This document shows positions 43,947 through 52,437 of a DNA stretch of 64,000 nucleotides, one piece after another. The notes under the pieces were generated by a model, which searched no databases, was not told where the DNA came from, and saw only the letters and a program-made list of their open reading frames with translations. The stretch is from Nonomuraea jiangxiensis (GTDB lineage Bacteria > Actinomycetota > Actinomycetes > Streptosporangiales > Streptosporangiaceae): assembly GCF_900099965.1 (NCBI RefSeq), contig NZ_FNDJ01000004.1:434001-498000 (forward strand). The letters run 5' to 3'. Numbering within the stretch: the stretch's first letter is position 1; each line of letters starts with the position of its first letter. The translations under genes and the position numbers were made by a program.

Positions 43947-45217
43947 CGGGCCACCTCGTAGAACGCGGGTCCGTCGAGGTAGTTGACCGAGGCCAGGTCG
44001 CGGGCGACCACCTCGGCCACCGGGTGCCGCAGCCCGATGATCAGCGGCTCGGTGTCGTTGTCGATCGTCTTGGCCAGGAACTCGCCCGGCTGGACGTGCA
44101 TGCGCACGTCGTGGAAGCTCTCCAGCCGGCGCACGTGCTCCAGCCCGGGATAGGACCGCAGCACCCCCTCCACGGGAGAGGTGGGGAACGCCATCGCGAC
44201 GTGCTGCTTGATCCGGTACGGCCGGCGGTACTCGGCCAGGAACCGCTCGGGGGCGGTGTAGGCGTCCAGGGTCCAGCCGATCTGCGACTCGCCCGTCGCC
44301 AGGCACGTGTAGTACGGCATGTCGGCACCGGCGAGCCGGATCCCGGCCTCGACCAGGCACGGCCCGTCGGGCGTCAGCATGATCTCCAGGTGGGCGGGCC
44401 CGTACCTGACGCCGAGCGCGTCGAGCACCGCGCCCGCGTAACCGACGAGCCAGCTGTAGATCAGGCCCTCGGCCGGAATGATCGTGCAGCCGCTCATCCG
44501 GTCGACGACCCCGTTCACCGACAGCTTGTCGTACCTCCAGACGTCGGTGATCCGGTGGCGGCCCGAGCAGCTGACGGTGTCCACCGCGTACTCGGTGCCG
44601 GTCAGGTATTCCTGGGCCACCACGCCCTCGTTGCGGATGCCGAAGGCGTTGAGGGCGCGGGCGAGCCTGCGGTAGGCGGCGACCGACTGCTGAGGGGTGT
44701 CGCAGAACGTCACGCCGTCGTTGGCCAGGCTGCGGATCGGCTTGATCACCACCCGGCCGCCGGTCTGGTGGTGCCAGACGGCCAGCTCGTTCTCGTCGGT
44801 GACGAGCAGCTGCCGGGGGGCGCGCAGGCCGGCGGCCCGGACCGTCTCCGCCTGGGCGAACTTGTCCCGGCGGGCCCGGCTGTGCACGGTGCCGTTGGTG
44901 ACCAGGCCGAGCGACTCGCTGAGCCGGTCGGCCAGCTCGACGCCGAGCTCCCCGCCCGTGATGACCGCGACGGGCTCGTGCTTGGCGACCGCCTCCCGGG
45001 TCCGCTCGAAGTCGCCGTAGTGGACGATGGTCTCGGCGATCGGGTCCCGGCTGATGCCCGCCCGGTAGGTGGGCGGGACCTGCGGGGTGCTCTGCACCCT
45101 GACCACGTCGTATCCGGCGTCGGTGAAGCGCCGGGCCAGCCGCATCGTCGGCGCGTAGACGTCGACCATCATCAGCGTCCCGCGCGGGTTCCTCTTCGGG
45201 TGGGCGGACTCCGTCAT
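43943..45217 (-). CDS. ATP-grasp ligase (first of a tandem pair)
   Basis: 424 residues from the ATG at 45217, with GAGGGG nine bases upstream; in-frame starts at 45226 and 45310 lack better sites. GGRVVIKPIRSLANDGV near 150 and AHLEIMLTPDGPCLVEAGIR near 280 are the ATP-grasp nucleotide and metal motifs. It differs clearly from the second ligase, so the two probably use different substrates. Its promoter is likely in the 140 bases ahead of it, after the PLP-lyase gene on the same strand. Confidence 0.9.
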   Translation of the reverse strand: MTESAHPKRNPRGTLMMVDVYAPTMRLARRFTDAGYDVVRVQSTPQVPPTYRAGISRDPIAETIVHYGDFERTREAVAKHEPVAVITGGELGVELADRLSESLGLVTNGTVHSRARRDKFAQAETVRAAGLRAPRQLLVTDENELAVWHHQTGGRVVIKPIRSLANDGVTFCDTPQQSVAAYRRLARALNAFGIRNEGVVAQEYLTGTEYAVDTVSCSGRHRITDVWRYDKLSVNGVVDRMSGCTIIPAEGLIYSWLVGYAGAVLDALGVRYGPAHLEIMLTPDGPCLVEAGIRLAGADMPYYTCLATGESQIGWTLDAYTAPERFLAEYRRPYRIKQHVAMAFPTSPVEGVLRSYPGLEHVRRLESFHDVRMHVQPGEFLAKTIDNDTEPLIIGLRHPVAEVVARDLASVNYLDGPAFYEVAR

Positions 45218-45356
45218 CTCTGGCATCCCCTCGAGCGCGCTCGATTGACTCTTACGCGATCGACTCTGGATCCCGCGCCACCCGCGGACCAGGGGATCCG
45301 GCGGCAGCAAACTGACCTCGTCCGGCCGCTTACTGCCAGGGCCCCCTTTTTTTCGG

Positions 45357-46535
45357 CTACGTCCGGCCGAGGACCGCCACCAGGCGTTCGACCTCTTCCG
45401 GGGTGTTGTAGATGTGCAGACTCACCCGTACGGCCCCGCCGGGGGAGGGGTGGAGCTGCTCGTCAGCGCGCACCATGATGCCGTTGGCGGCCAGGATGGA
45501 GCCCAGCTCGCCCGCGTGCAGCCGGCGGTGCCGGAAGGTGACGATGTTCTCGCGCGGGCACTGCCGGCAGCCCAGCAGCTCGACGTCGCCCAGCTCGGCC
45601 AGCCGGCCCGCCAGGCGGGCCGCCAGCATCACGGTCCACCTGTGGACGTCCGGCAGGCCGGCTGCGCTCAGCCAGTTCAGAGCCGCCTCCAGGCTGACGA
45701 TGCCGGTGGTGTTCGGCGTGCCGCGCCAGCCGCCCGCCACGAACTCGGGGCCGCGCCGGTTGCGTGCCCACACCGCGCCGACGCCGGGCAGCGCCATCGT
45801 CTTGTGGCCGGAGAAGACCGCGAAGTCCACGTCGAGCTCCGCCATCGACAGCGGCATGCGCCCCGCGCTCTGCGCGGCGTCCAGGCAGATCGGGATGTCC
45901 GGGCCGAGGATCGAGCGGATGCGGGCGACGCCCATGTCCCCGCCGTACACGTGGTGCACGTGGGTCACGGCGGCGAACCTGGTCCTGTCGTTGACCAGCG
46001 CCGCCAGGGCGTCGTAGTCGTAGTCCCCCGACTCCTCCTCGACCGGCAGCGGATGGACGGTGATCCTGGTGCCCCGCCGCAGCAACCGGCCGCGGACCTC
46101 CAGCCAGGGCTCCAGGTTCGCCTTGTGGTCGGCGAACGGCACGATGATCTCATCGCCGTCCGCGAGCCGGTCCGCCAGCCAGTCCATCGCCACCGCACGC
46201 AGACCCTGACTGGCGCCGCTGACGAACTCCACGGTGGAGCTCTCCGGACGCGGGTCGCCGAGGAACCCCTTGACCAGCTCCGCCGCCTGCTCCAGCCGGA
46301 CCGTGGTGCTGTTCGCCCAGGGGTAACCGCCTCGGCCGGTGTTGGCGTTCGAGGTCGTCAGGTAGTGCGTGACGGTGTCGAGCACCGCCTGGGGCTTCTG
46401 TGTGGTGGCCGCGCTGTCCAGGTAGGCCAGGTGCGGATTGCTGGCGATGATCGGGAACTGCTCGCGCAACGCGCCCTGCCAGTCCCGCAGGCGCTCCACC
46501 GCGTCATCGATCATGTCCAAGGCGAGTGTCGTCAT
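45357..46535 (-). CDS. Aminotransferase class V protein, OvoB/EgtE-like C-S lyase candidate
   Basis: 392 residues, fold type I PLP enzyme of the SufS/EgtE group. Asp219 in CLDAAQ and Lys245 in FSGHKTMAL bind PLP; THVHHVYG near 191-198 is the usual His-rich stretch. Cysteine desulfurases have a catalytic Cys in the C-terminal loop (RxGHHCA-like); here the loop reads VRADEQLHPSP with no Cys. This argues for a beta-lyase that cleaves an S-linked cysteine sulfoxide rather than a desulfurase. It is divergent from ovoA (167 bases apart), which makes OvoB function likely. Confidence 0.85.
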   Translation of the reverse strand: MTTLALDMIDDAVERLRDWQGALREQFPIIASNPHLAYLDSAATTQKPQAVLDTVTHYLTTSNANTGRGGYPWANSTTVRLEQAAELVKGFLGDPRPESSTVEFVSGASQGLRAVAMDWLADRLADGDEIIVPFADHKANLEPWLEVRGRLLRRGTRITVHPLPVEEESGDYDYDALAALVNDRTRFAAVTHVHHVYGGDMGVARIRSILGPDIPICLDAAQSAGRMPLSMAELDVDFAVFSGHKTMALPGVGAVWARNRRGPEFVAGGWRGTPNTTGIVSLEAALNWLSAAGLPDVHRWTVMLAARLAGRLAELGDVELLGCRQCPRENIVTFRHRRLHAGELGSILAANGIMVRADEQLHPSPGGAVRVSLHIYNTPEEVERLVAVLGRT

Positions 46536-46660
46536 CGCATGCCCCTATCGACGATCTCTCCAAGCATGAGACCCGCACCGGCCGCGGCCACCTTCCAGGC
46601 TGCGCTGTGACGATCAGCAACATGCGAGATGCCGGTCGATCGTGAGCCTTGGAATCCTAC

Positions 46661-46678
46661 GAGAAGCTCGTGCTTCTC
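46661..46678 (+). promoter_or_regulatory. Short hairpin in the ovoA leader
   Basis: GAGAAGC-TCGT-GCTTCTC is a perfect 7-base stem with a 4-base loop, ending 24 bases ahead of the ovoA start. It may affect transcript stability or translation. Confidence 0.35.
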
Positions 46679-46702
46679 CCCTCGTGCGAAGAGGTGACAA
46701 CG

Positions 46703-49075
46703 ATGACCATAACCGTGGCAGAGGAGTGGAAACGTAACCTCACTGCCCACTCGGACAAGGGGCTGGTCGGCCCCCGGGACCCGTGGTGGTTCACTGGCAA
46801 GAGCCCTGAGCCCGGTGTGTGCCCGGGCGTCGGAGAAGACGGCCAGATCACTTCGCTGCCGCTGCCCGACCTGGACGTGTGCGACCGAGCCGCGGTGCTC
46901 GACTACTTCGACAACAGCTGGACCCTCACCGAGGTGCTGTTCGCGGGCCTGCAGACGGCGGAGGCGTTCTACCGCCCGCCGGCGCACAACCTGCGCCACC
47001 CCATGATCTTCTACTACGGCCACCCGGCCGCGCTCTACGTCAACAAGCTCCGGGTGAGCGGGCTGCTCGACGACCCGGTCAACGCCTACCTGGAGCAGAT
47101 CCTGGAAACCGGCGTCGACGAGATGTCCTGGGATGACCTGTCCAAGAACGACATGATCTGGCCGTCGGTCAGCGAGGTCCACGCCTACCGGGCCGAGGTC
47201 TACCGGCTGGTGCGCGGCATCATCGAGGCCACGCCGTTCGCGCCCGACCTGGGTCGGCCGGTCACCATGAACGACCCCGCCTGGGCCCTGGTCCTCGCCT
47301 TCGAGCATGACCGCATCCACCTGGAGACCAGCTCCATGCTGATCCGGGAGCTGCCGGTCCGGCTCGTGCGGCAGCCCGCCGCCTGGCCGGCCCCCGCGCC
47401 GATGCGGCGCACCGGCGCCGGCGGCAAGCCGACCCCCGACTCGGTCCCCGCCAACCACATGGTCGCCGTCCCCGGCCGACAGGTACGGCTCGGCAAGCCC
47501 TGGTCGTGGCCCTCCTTCGGCTGGGACAACGAGTACGGCACGCGCGAGCTGGACGTCGCGGGCTTCGACGCCTCCCGCTATCTGGTGAGCAACGGCGAGT
47601 ACCACCGGTTCGTCGTCGATGGCGGCTACCGCCGTCCCGAGCTGTGGACGGAGGAGGGCTGGGGCTGGCGCTCCTTCCGCAACGCCAAGTGGCCGCAGTT
47701 CTGGGTGCCCGACGGGCCGAGCGGGTTGCACCGTTATCGCCTCCGTACGACGTTCGACGAGATCGACATGCCGTGGGACTGGCCCGTCTGCGTCAACTAC
47801 CACGAGGCCAAGGCCTACTGCTCCTGGCGCTCGGAGCTGGACGGACGTGACTACCGGCTGCCCAGTGAGGGCGAGTTCATGGTCATGCGCGCGCTGCCCG
47901 ACAGCCCGGCGGTCGAGGACGACCCGGTCATGCGGCAGAGCGGGGCGGCGCTGCGGGCGCAGGGCGTCAACCTCAACCTCGCGTTCGGCTCGGAGACCCC
48001 GGTGGACCTCTCGCCCGCGACCGGCCACGGGGTGCACGACAGCGCCGGCAACCTGTGGCAGTGGTGCGAGGACACCTTCAACCCGCTGGAGGGCTTCGTC
48101 GTCCACCCGTACTACGAGGACTTCAGCACGCCGTGCTTCGACGGGCTGCACCAGATGATCCTCGGCGGGTCGTTCATCAGCACCGGTGACGAGGCCAGCA
48201 TCTGGGCCCGGTTCCACTTCCGGCCGCACTTCCTGCAGCAGTCCGGGATCCGGCTGATCAGCGCGCCCGAGCCGGCCGCCGCCGACGACGAGCCGGTCAA
48301 CCAGTACAGCACCAAGGAGATGCTCGACCGCTACCTGATGCTGCACTTCGCGACCGTCCAGGAGACCTTCGGGAGCGAGGACCGGCTGCTGGCCATCGCG
48401 CACGCCTACCCGCGCCGGCTGGCGCAGCTGCTCATGCGGACGGCCGAGCGGCTCGGCGGCTCCCTGGAACGGGTCCTGGACGCCGGATGCGCCGTCGGCG
48501 GCTCCAGCTTCACGCTGGCCGCCGAAGGGGCCTCCGCCGGGGTGCGCAGCGTCGTGGGCGCCGATCTCAGCTCGCTGTTCATCGAGACCGCCCGCAAGCT
48601 GGCGCTCGGCCAGGCGGTCCCGTACGAGCGGGTCGACCAGGGCGAGGTCCGCACCCGGCTGCACGCCCGCGCCCCGAAGCTGGCCGACGGCGCCCGCGTC
48701 GAGTTCGTCGTCGCGGACGCCACGGCCCTGCCCGAGGACCTGGGCGGCTTCGACGCCGTCATCCTGGCCAACCTGCTCGACCGGGTCGCCGACCCGCGGG
48801 CCTGCCTGCGGCAGTTCACCGACTCCGACCGGCTGCTGGCCCCGGGCGGCCTGCTGCTGGTGGCCAGCCCGTGGTCGTGGCAGCCGGCCTACACCGCGCC
48901 GGAGATGTGGCTGGGGGCCCGCTCCCTGGTCCCGACCAGCGAGTACGAGATCAGGCGCATCCTGGGAGCGGCCTTCGACCTGGTGGCCGAGTCCGACGAG
49001 CCCGGCGTGCTGCGTGACCATCGGCGTCACTTCGAGTACTTCAGCGCCGACGTGTCCCTGTGGCGCAAGCGCTGA
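46703..49075 (+). CDS. ovoA: OvoA: 5-histidylcysteine sulfoxide synthase / 4-mercaptohistidine N1-methyltransferase
   Basis: 790 residues from the ATG at 46703 with AGAGGTG upstream; a TTG at 46649 is less likely. Domain order is that of OvoA: DinB_2 iron domain (about 70-225), FGE-sulfatase/C-type-lectin-like domain (240-530) and SAM methyltransferase (560-790). Iron ligands are visible as His107 in YYGHPAAL and the HX3HXE motif His202-His206-Glu208 in FEHDRIHLE. GVDEMSWDDL and VNYHEAKAYC are further OvoA hallmarks. The methyltransferase has LDAGCAVGGSS, where the usual Arg is Gly. The enzyme joins cysteine to C5 of histidine with oxygen; a PLP lyase then frees 5-thiohistidine, and the C-terminal domain methylates it to ovothiol A. 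OvoA is uncommon in actinobacteria. Confidence 0.96.
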   Translation: MTITVAEEWKRNLTAHSDKGLVGPRDPWWFTGKSPEPGVCPGVGEDGQITSLPLPDLDVCDRAAVLDYFDNSWTLTEVLFAGLQTAEAFYRPPAHNLRHPMIFYYGHPAALYVNKLRVSGLLDDPVNAYLEQILETGVDEMSWDDLSKNDMIWPSVSEVHAYRAEVYRLVRGIIEATPFAPDLGRPVTMNDPAWALVLAFEHDRIHLETSSMLIRELPVRLVRQPAAWPAPAPMRRTGAGGKPTPDSVPANHMVAVPGRQVRLGKPWSWPSFGWDNEYGTRELDVAGFDASRYLVSNGEYHRFVVDGGYRRPELWTEEGWGWRSFRNAKWPQFWVPDGPSGLHRYRLRTTFDEIDMPWDWPVCVNYHEAKAYCSWRSELDGRDYRLPSEGEFMVMRALPDSPAVEDDPVMRQSGAALRAQGVNLNLAFGSETPVDLSPATGHGVHDSAGNLWQWCEDTFNPLEGFVVHPYYEDFSTPCFDGLHQMILGGSFISTGDEASIWARFHFRPHFLQQSGIRLISAPEPAAADDEPVNQYSTKEMLDRYLMLHFATVQETFGSEDRLLAIAHAYPRRLAQLLMRTAERLGGSLERVLDAGCAVGGSSFTLAAEGASAGVRSVVGADLSSLFIETARKLALGQAVPYERVDQGEVRTRLHARAPKLADGARVEFVVADATALPEDLGGFDAVILANLLDRVADPRACLRQFTDSDRLLAPGGLLLVASPWSWQPAYTAPEMWLGARSLVPTSEYEIRRILGAAFDLVAESDEPGVLRDHRRHFEYFSADVSLWRKR

Positions 49076-50511
49076 GCCACGGGTCGTCGATGCCCTGCCC
49101 CGCGCGTGACCGACCAGCTCGCCTGGCGCACGATCCGCAGCGCCTCGTCGAGATGCGCCCGGTGCGTGCGGTGGTTGAGCACGCACATCCGCAGCATGAA
49201 CCGGTCGCGGACGCGCACGCTGGTCAGGGCCACGCGGCCGCTGGCGTTGATGGTGTCCAGCAGCCGCTGGTTCACCGCGTCGCCGCCGGCGGTGCGGAAG
49301 TTGAGCACCGTCAGGTCCGGGGTCAGCTGCTCGAACGACGGGATGTCCTGGAGTGACCGGTGTGCCACTTCCGCGAGGTCCAGCTTCTCGTCCAGCGTCG
49401 CGCGGAAGGCCTCGACGCCGTACAGGTGCAGGGGGAGCCACAACCGCAGGCCCCGGAAGGGACGGCTCATCTCCGTGCCCAGATCGGCGAAGTTGGGCAG
49501 CCGGGAGTCCAGGTGCAGGTCCTGCAGATAGTCGGCGTCGGCCTCCTGCGCCGCCGCCAGCTTCCGCACGTCGCGCACCAGCAGGACGCCCGTGCTGTAG
49601 GGCAGGAACAGCGACTTGTGCGGGTCGAGGGCGATCGAGTCGGCCTGTTCGACACCGGTCAGCTTGGCCCTGCCCCGCTCCGTCAGCTGGAAGGCCCCGC
49701 CGTACGCGGCGTCCACGTGGAACCACACGCCGTGCCGCCGGGCGATGCCGGCCAGGTCGGGCAGCGGGTCGATGGTGCCCGTGCTGGTCGTGCCCGCCGT
49801 ACCGACCAGGAGGAACGGCCGGCGGCCCCGGGCGCGGTCGGCGACGAGCAGCTCCTCCGCCGCGCCGGGATCCATCCGCAGCCCGGCGTCGGCGGGCACG
49901 ACGCGCACCTGGCCGGGCGAGAAGCCGGCGATTCGCGCGGCCTTGGCCACGCTGTGGTGGGTGTGCTCGGTGACGTAGATGGTCCCGGTGTTCGGCGGCC
50001 CGCCGAGCACCTCCTGGCGCGCGGCCAGGAGCGCGGACAGGGTGCCGGTGGACGCGCCGGTCGTGAGCAGGCCGCCGGCCGTGGCCGGCAGCCCGAACAC
50101 GCCGGCCAGCCACCGGATCACCCCGTGCTCCATGGCCACGAGCGCGGGCGCCATGGCGCCCGACCCGGTGTACCGGTTGACGGTGGCCGAGAGCAGCTCG
50201 GCCACCGCCGAGGCGAACAGCCCGCCGCCGGGGAAGTACGCGTAGCAGCCGGGACCCGCGGTCTCCACCGCCCGCGCGGCGGCCTCGCCGAACGTGGCGA
50301 GCAGCCGGTCGAAGTCGCCGGGCTGCTCGCCCGGCGGTGCGAGCAGGTCCGCCAGCATGCCCTCGGGGACCGTCGCGTCGGAGGCCGGGGCCGTGTCGAG
50401 CGAGCCGATGAAGTCGGACACGAACGTGGTGGCTGAGGACATCATCGCCGCCAGCTCGGCCCGGTCAGGCTCCAGCGGATGCACGCGCTCAGCGAACGGC
50501 AACGCCGTCAC
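49027..50511 (-). CDS. PLP-dependent amino acid decarboxylase, group II (aromatic L-amino acid decarboxylase family)
   Basis: 494 residues from a GTG at 50511, which overlaps the flavoprotein stop by 23 bases; upstream readings are shadow. HTHHSVAKA near 183-191 stacks on PLP, HVDAAYGG has Asp267, and DPHKSLF carries the PLP Lys299. Family members decarboxylate aromatic amino acids, histidine or aspartate-like substrates. The last 25 residues (RLRHRDTSALKYSK end) extend past the family's usual end and overlap ovoA's 3' end by 49 bases. Histidine or thiohistidine are possible substrates, purely by context. Confidence 0.88.
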   Translation of the reverse strand: MTALPFAERVHPLEPDRAELAAMMSSATTFVSDFIGSLDTAPASDATVPEGMLADLLAPPGEQPGDFDRLLATFGEAAARAVETAGPGCYAYFPGGGLFASAVAELLSATVNRYTGSGAMAPALVAMEHGVIRWLAGVFGLPATAGGLLTTGASTGTLSALLAARQEVLGGPPNTGTIYVTEHTHHSVAKAARIAGFSPGQVRVVPADAGLRMDPGAAEELLVADRARGRRPFLLVGTAGTTSTGTIDPLPDLAGIARRHGVWFHVDAAYGGAFQLTERGRAKLTGVEQADSIALDPHKSLFLPYSTGVLLVRDVRKLAAAQEADADYLQDLHLDSRLPNFADLGTEMSRPFRGLRLWLPLHLYGVEAFRATLDEKLDLAEVAHRSLQDIPSFEQLTPDLTVLNFRTAGGDAVNQRLLDTINASGRVALTSVRVRDRFMLRMCVLNHRTHRAHLDEALRIVRQASWSVTRGAGHRRPVAQRLRHRDTSALKYSK

Positions 50512-52237
50512 CTCCGCCCTGAGCCTCGGTCCGCGCGGCCGGGTGGGTCCGCGCCAGCGGCGGCAGGTCCATGGCGTGCATCCGGCCGGCGGTGAGCACC
50601 GGCCGCAGCCAGTCGGAGGGGTCCAGCGGGATGAGGGAGTGCCGCAGCCTGCGGCTGGACTCGATGGTGGTGGCCCGCGCCGTGGTGTCGGCGCCGCTCG
50701 TGGCGACGATCTCCTCGATCCGTTCGGCGCCGAAGTTGATCGGCAGCGCCTGGCTGAACTCGGTGGCGCTGACCTGCAGCCAGCTGTGCGTGTCCGCCCG
50801 GATGCCGTCCGCGAGACTCCTGATGGCGGCGTCGTGGCCGACACCCGCGTCCGTGGCCTCCCAGTAGCGCAGCACGCGGTGGGCGTGCCCGATCATGCCC
50901 GTCATGGCGCCACCGCTGGTCATGAAGTGCCCGTTGCCGAACGAGTCACCGCCCACCACCCCGTTGGGGGCCACCAGCGCGTCCTTGCCGACCCGTTCGA
51001 CCAGGCTGAACAGCTTCGGCCCGTACGTCATCGCGACCCGCGCCAGCTGCTCCTTGGGCATCTCCAGGATCGCGGCGGTCTGCTCCAGGTAGTAGTCGCG
51101 CAGCATGTGCCGGTAGGCGGCGTAGTACTCCACCGAGTCCCGGTCGGTGCCGGGCGGCACCAGGCCGGTCTCGATCGGGTCGAAGACCTTGAAGTCAGGC
51201 ACCTGGACCAGCACCCAGCCCACGGCCGGGTCGCCTTCGTGACCGACCGCGATCTGCCGTACCCAGTACTCGTTGCCCTCCTCGTCGAACTCCGAGGCGA
51301 TCCGCCGGCGCAGGCGGCCGTCGACGAGCACCCCCAGCAGCCCGGCCAGGTAGTCTGCCTGGGCCACCACCGGCCCCTTTCCGTCGTTGTGGTCGACGCA
51401 TACGTCCTCCTGTCTGAATCCGAGCCGGTCGGCGTCGGCGCTGGTGAATCCTTGGGCGATCATGAACAGCTTGGGCACGCCGAGGTCGATGAGCCCCGTG
51501 CCCGGCGCGCGGACGCGGTGGAACTTCCCCCTGAAGTCCAGTTCGCGCAGTTCCTCGATGAGCACCTGCCTGCGGCCGTCGGGAAGCTCGACGAACCCGT
51601 CCTCGACGACCCGGTGGTTGGTGAACAGACGGACCCGCGGCTCCACACCCCTGGCCAGGTCCTGCTCCTCGATCAGCTCCAGGTACCGGCGCAGTAGCAT
51701 CAGCAGCTGGAACGCGCCGGTCTGGAACGTGGAGGGGCTGTCGAGCACCTCGACCATGTCCCGCTCCACCCGGCCGGGATCCGGCCCGTCCGGCGGCCTG
51801 GGCGCGTCCAGCAGGGTGATCTGCCGGTGGGGAGCGCCGTCGCGCCACCGGTCGTCGATGAACTCCGTGTGGTGGATGAGACCGCCGATACGGGTGTCGG
51901 TGAAGCCGCAGACCAGCTCGTCCGTCGCGACCGGTCCCGCGGGCCAGTCGGGCCGGTAGAGGCTGTCGGAGAGGCGGAAGAGGGTCCCGTTGCCGCGGCG
52001 TGGCAGCCCTTCCTCGCCATAACGCTCCAGCATCAGCCGGTCGATGAGGCCGAGGTGGTGGTAGAGCTCCTCGCGTACGTTCCAGTGCACGCCGAGCGAG
52101 GGATCGCCGCGCATGTCCACGCCCACGGCACGGCGGCCCATCGCCACGGTCCAGAGCATGGCCACCATGTTCGTGGCGCCCATGCCGAGCGCCAGGAAGT
52201 CGGGGTCGCGCAGGTCGTACGTGTCGGTCTGATTCAT
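50489..52237 (-). CDS. FAD-dependent oxidoreductase of unfamiliar type
   Basis: 582 residues. FLALGMGATNM at 14-24 is a Rossmann dinucleotide site with GxGxxN, and Asp41 at the end of the second strand would bind the ribose. VVGGDSFGNGHFMTSGGAMTG near residue 432-452 is the flavoprotein GD motif. The central 250 residues (including DFRGKFHRVRAPGTGLIDLG) match no family I can name. It is co-transcribed with the decarboxylase (23-base overlap) and shielded upstream by a terminator. An oxidative tailoring role is inferred. Confidence 0.75.
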   Translation of the reverse strand: MNQTDTYDLRDPDFLALGMGATNMVAMLWTVAMGRRAVGVDMRGDPSLGVHWNVREELYHHLGLIDRLMLERYGEEGLPRRGNGTLFRLSDSLYRPDWPAGPVATDELVCGFTDTRIGGLIHHTEFIDDRWRDGAPHRQITLLDAPRPPDGPDPGRVERDMVEVLDSPSTFQTGAFQLLMLLRRYLELIEEQDLARGVEPRVRLFTNHRVVEDGFVELPDGRRQVLIEELRELDFRGKFHRVRAPGTGLIDLGVPKLFMIAQGFTSADADRLGFRQEDVCVDHNDGKGPVVAQADYLAGLLGVLVDGRLRRRIASEFDEEGNEYWVRQIAVGHEGDPAVGWVLVQVPDFKVFDPIETGLVPPGTDRDSVEYYAAYRHMLRDYYLEQTAAILEMPKEQLARVAMTYGPKLFSLVERVGKDALVAPNGVVGGDSFGNGHFMTSGGAMTGMIGHAHRVLRYWEATDAGVGHDAAIRSLADGIRADTHSWLQVSATEFSQALPINFGAERIEEIVATSGADTTARATTIESSRRLRHSLIPLDPSDWLRPVLTAGRMHAMDLPPLARTHPAARTEAQGGGDGVAVR

Positions 52238-52375
52238 CGCCGTTCCTCGGGTGGGAATTCGCTTCCGTCAATTCGATGGTGCGTATTCCGGCGCCCGGGA
52301 AACAGAAATGTCGGCGTCAGGAAGCTGCACGCGCTCACCCGCTTCCTGTCGCGTGCGCAATATCGATTCGGCACG

Positions 52376-52424
52376 CGAAAAGGGCACCCCGGGCGTTCGA
52401 CGACGCCCTGAGGTGCCCTTTTCG
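52376..52424. terminator. Strong terminator after the class III aminotransferase gene
   Basis: CGAAAAGGGCACC pairs perfectly with GGTGCCCTTTTCG (13 bases), and an inner GGGCG/CGCCC stem extends the structure. The arms carry A/T runs on both strands, so it could act in both directions. Confidence 0.88.
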
Positions 52425-52437
52425 GGTAAGTGGTGGG

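Noticed and set aside
45336..45356. Run of seven T after GGGCCCCC as a terminator
   Set aside because: No stem of adequate length precedes it on the plus strand and no plus-strand gene ends there.
45357..46535. SufS-type cysteine desulfurase
   Set aside because: The C-terminal loop has no catalytic cysteine and no Suf or tRNA-thiolation genes are adjacent.
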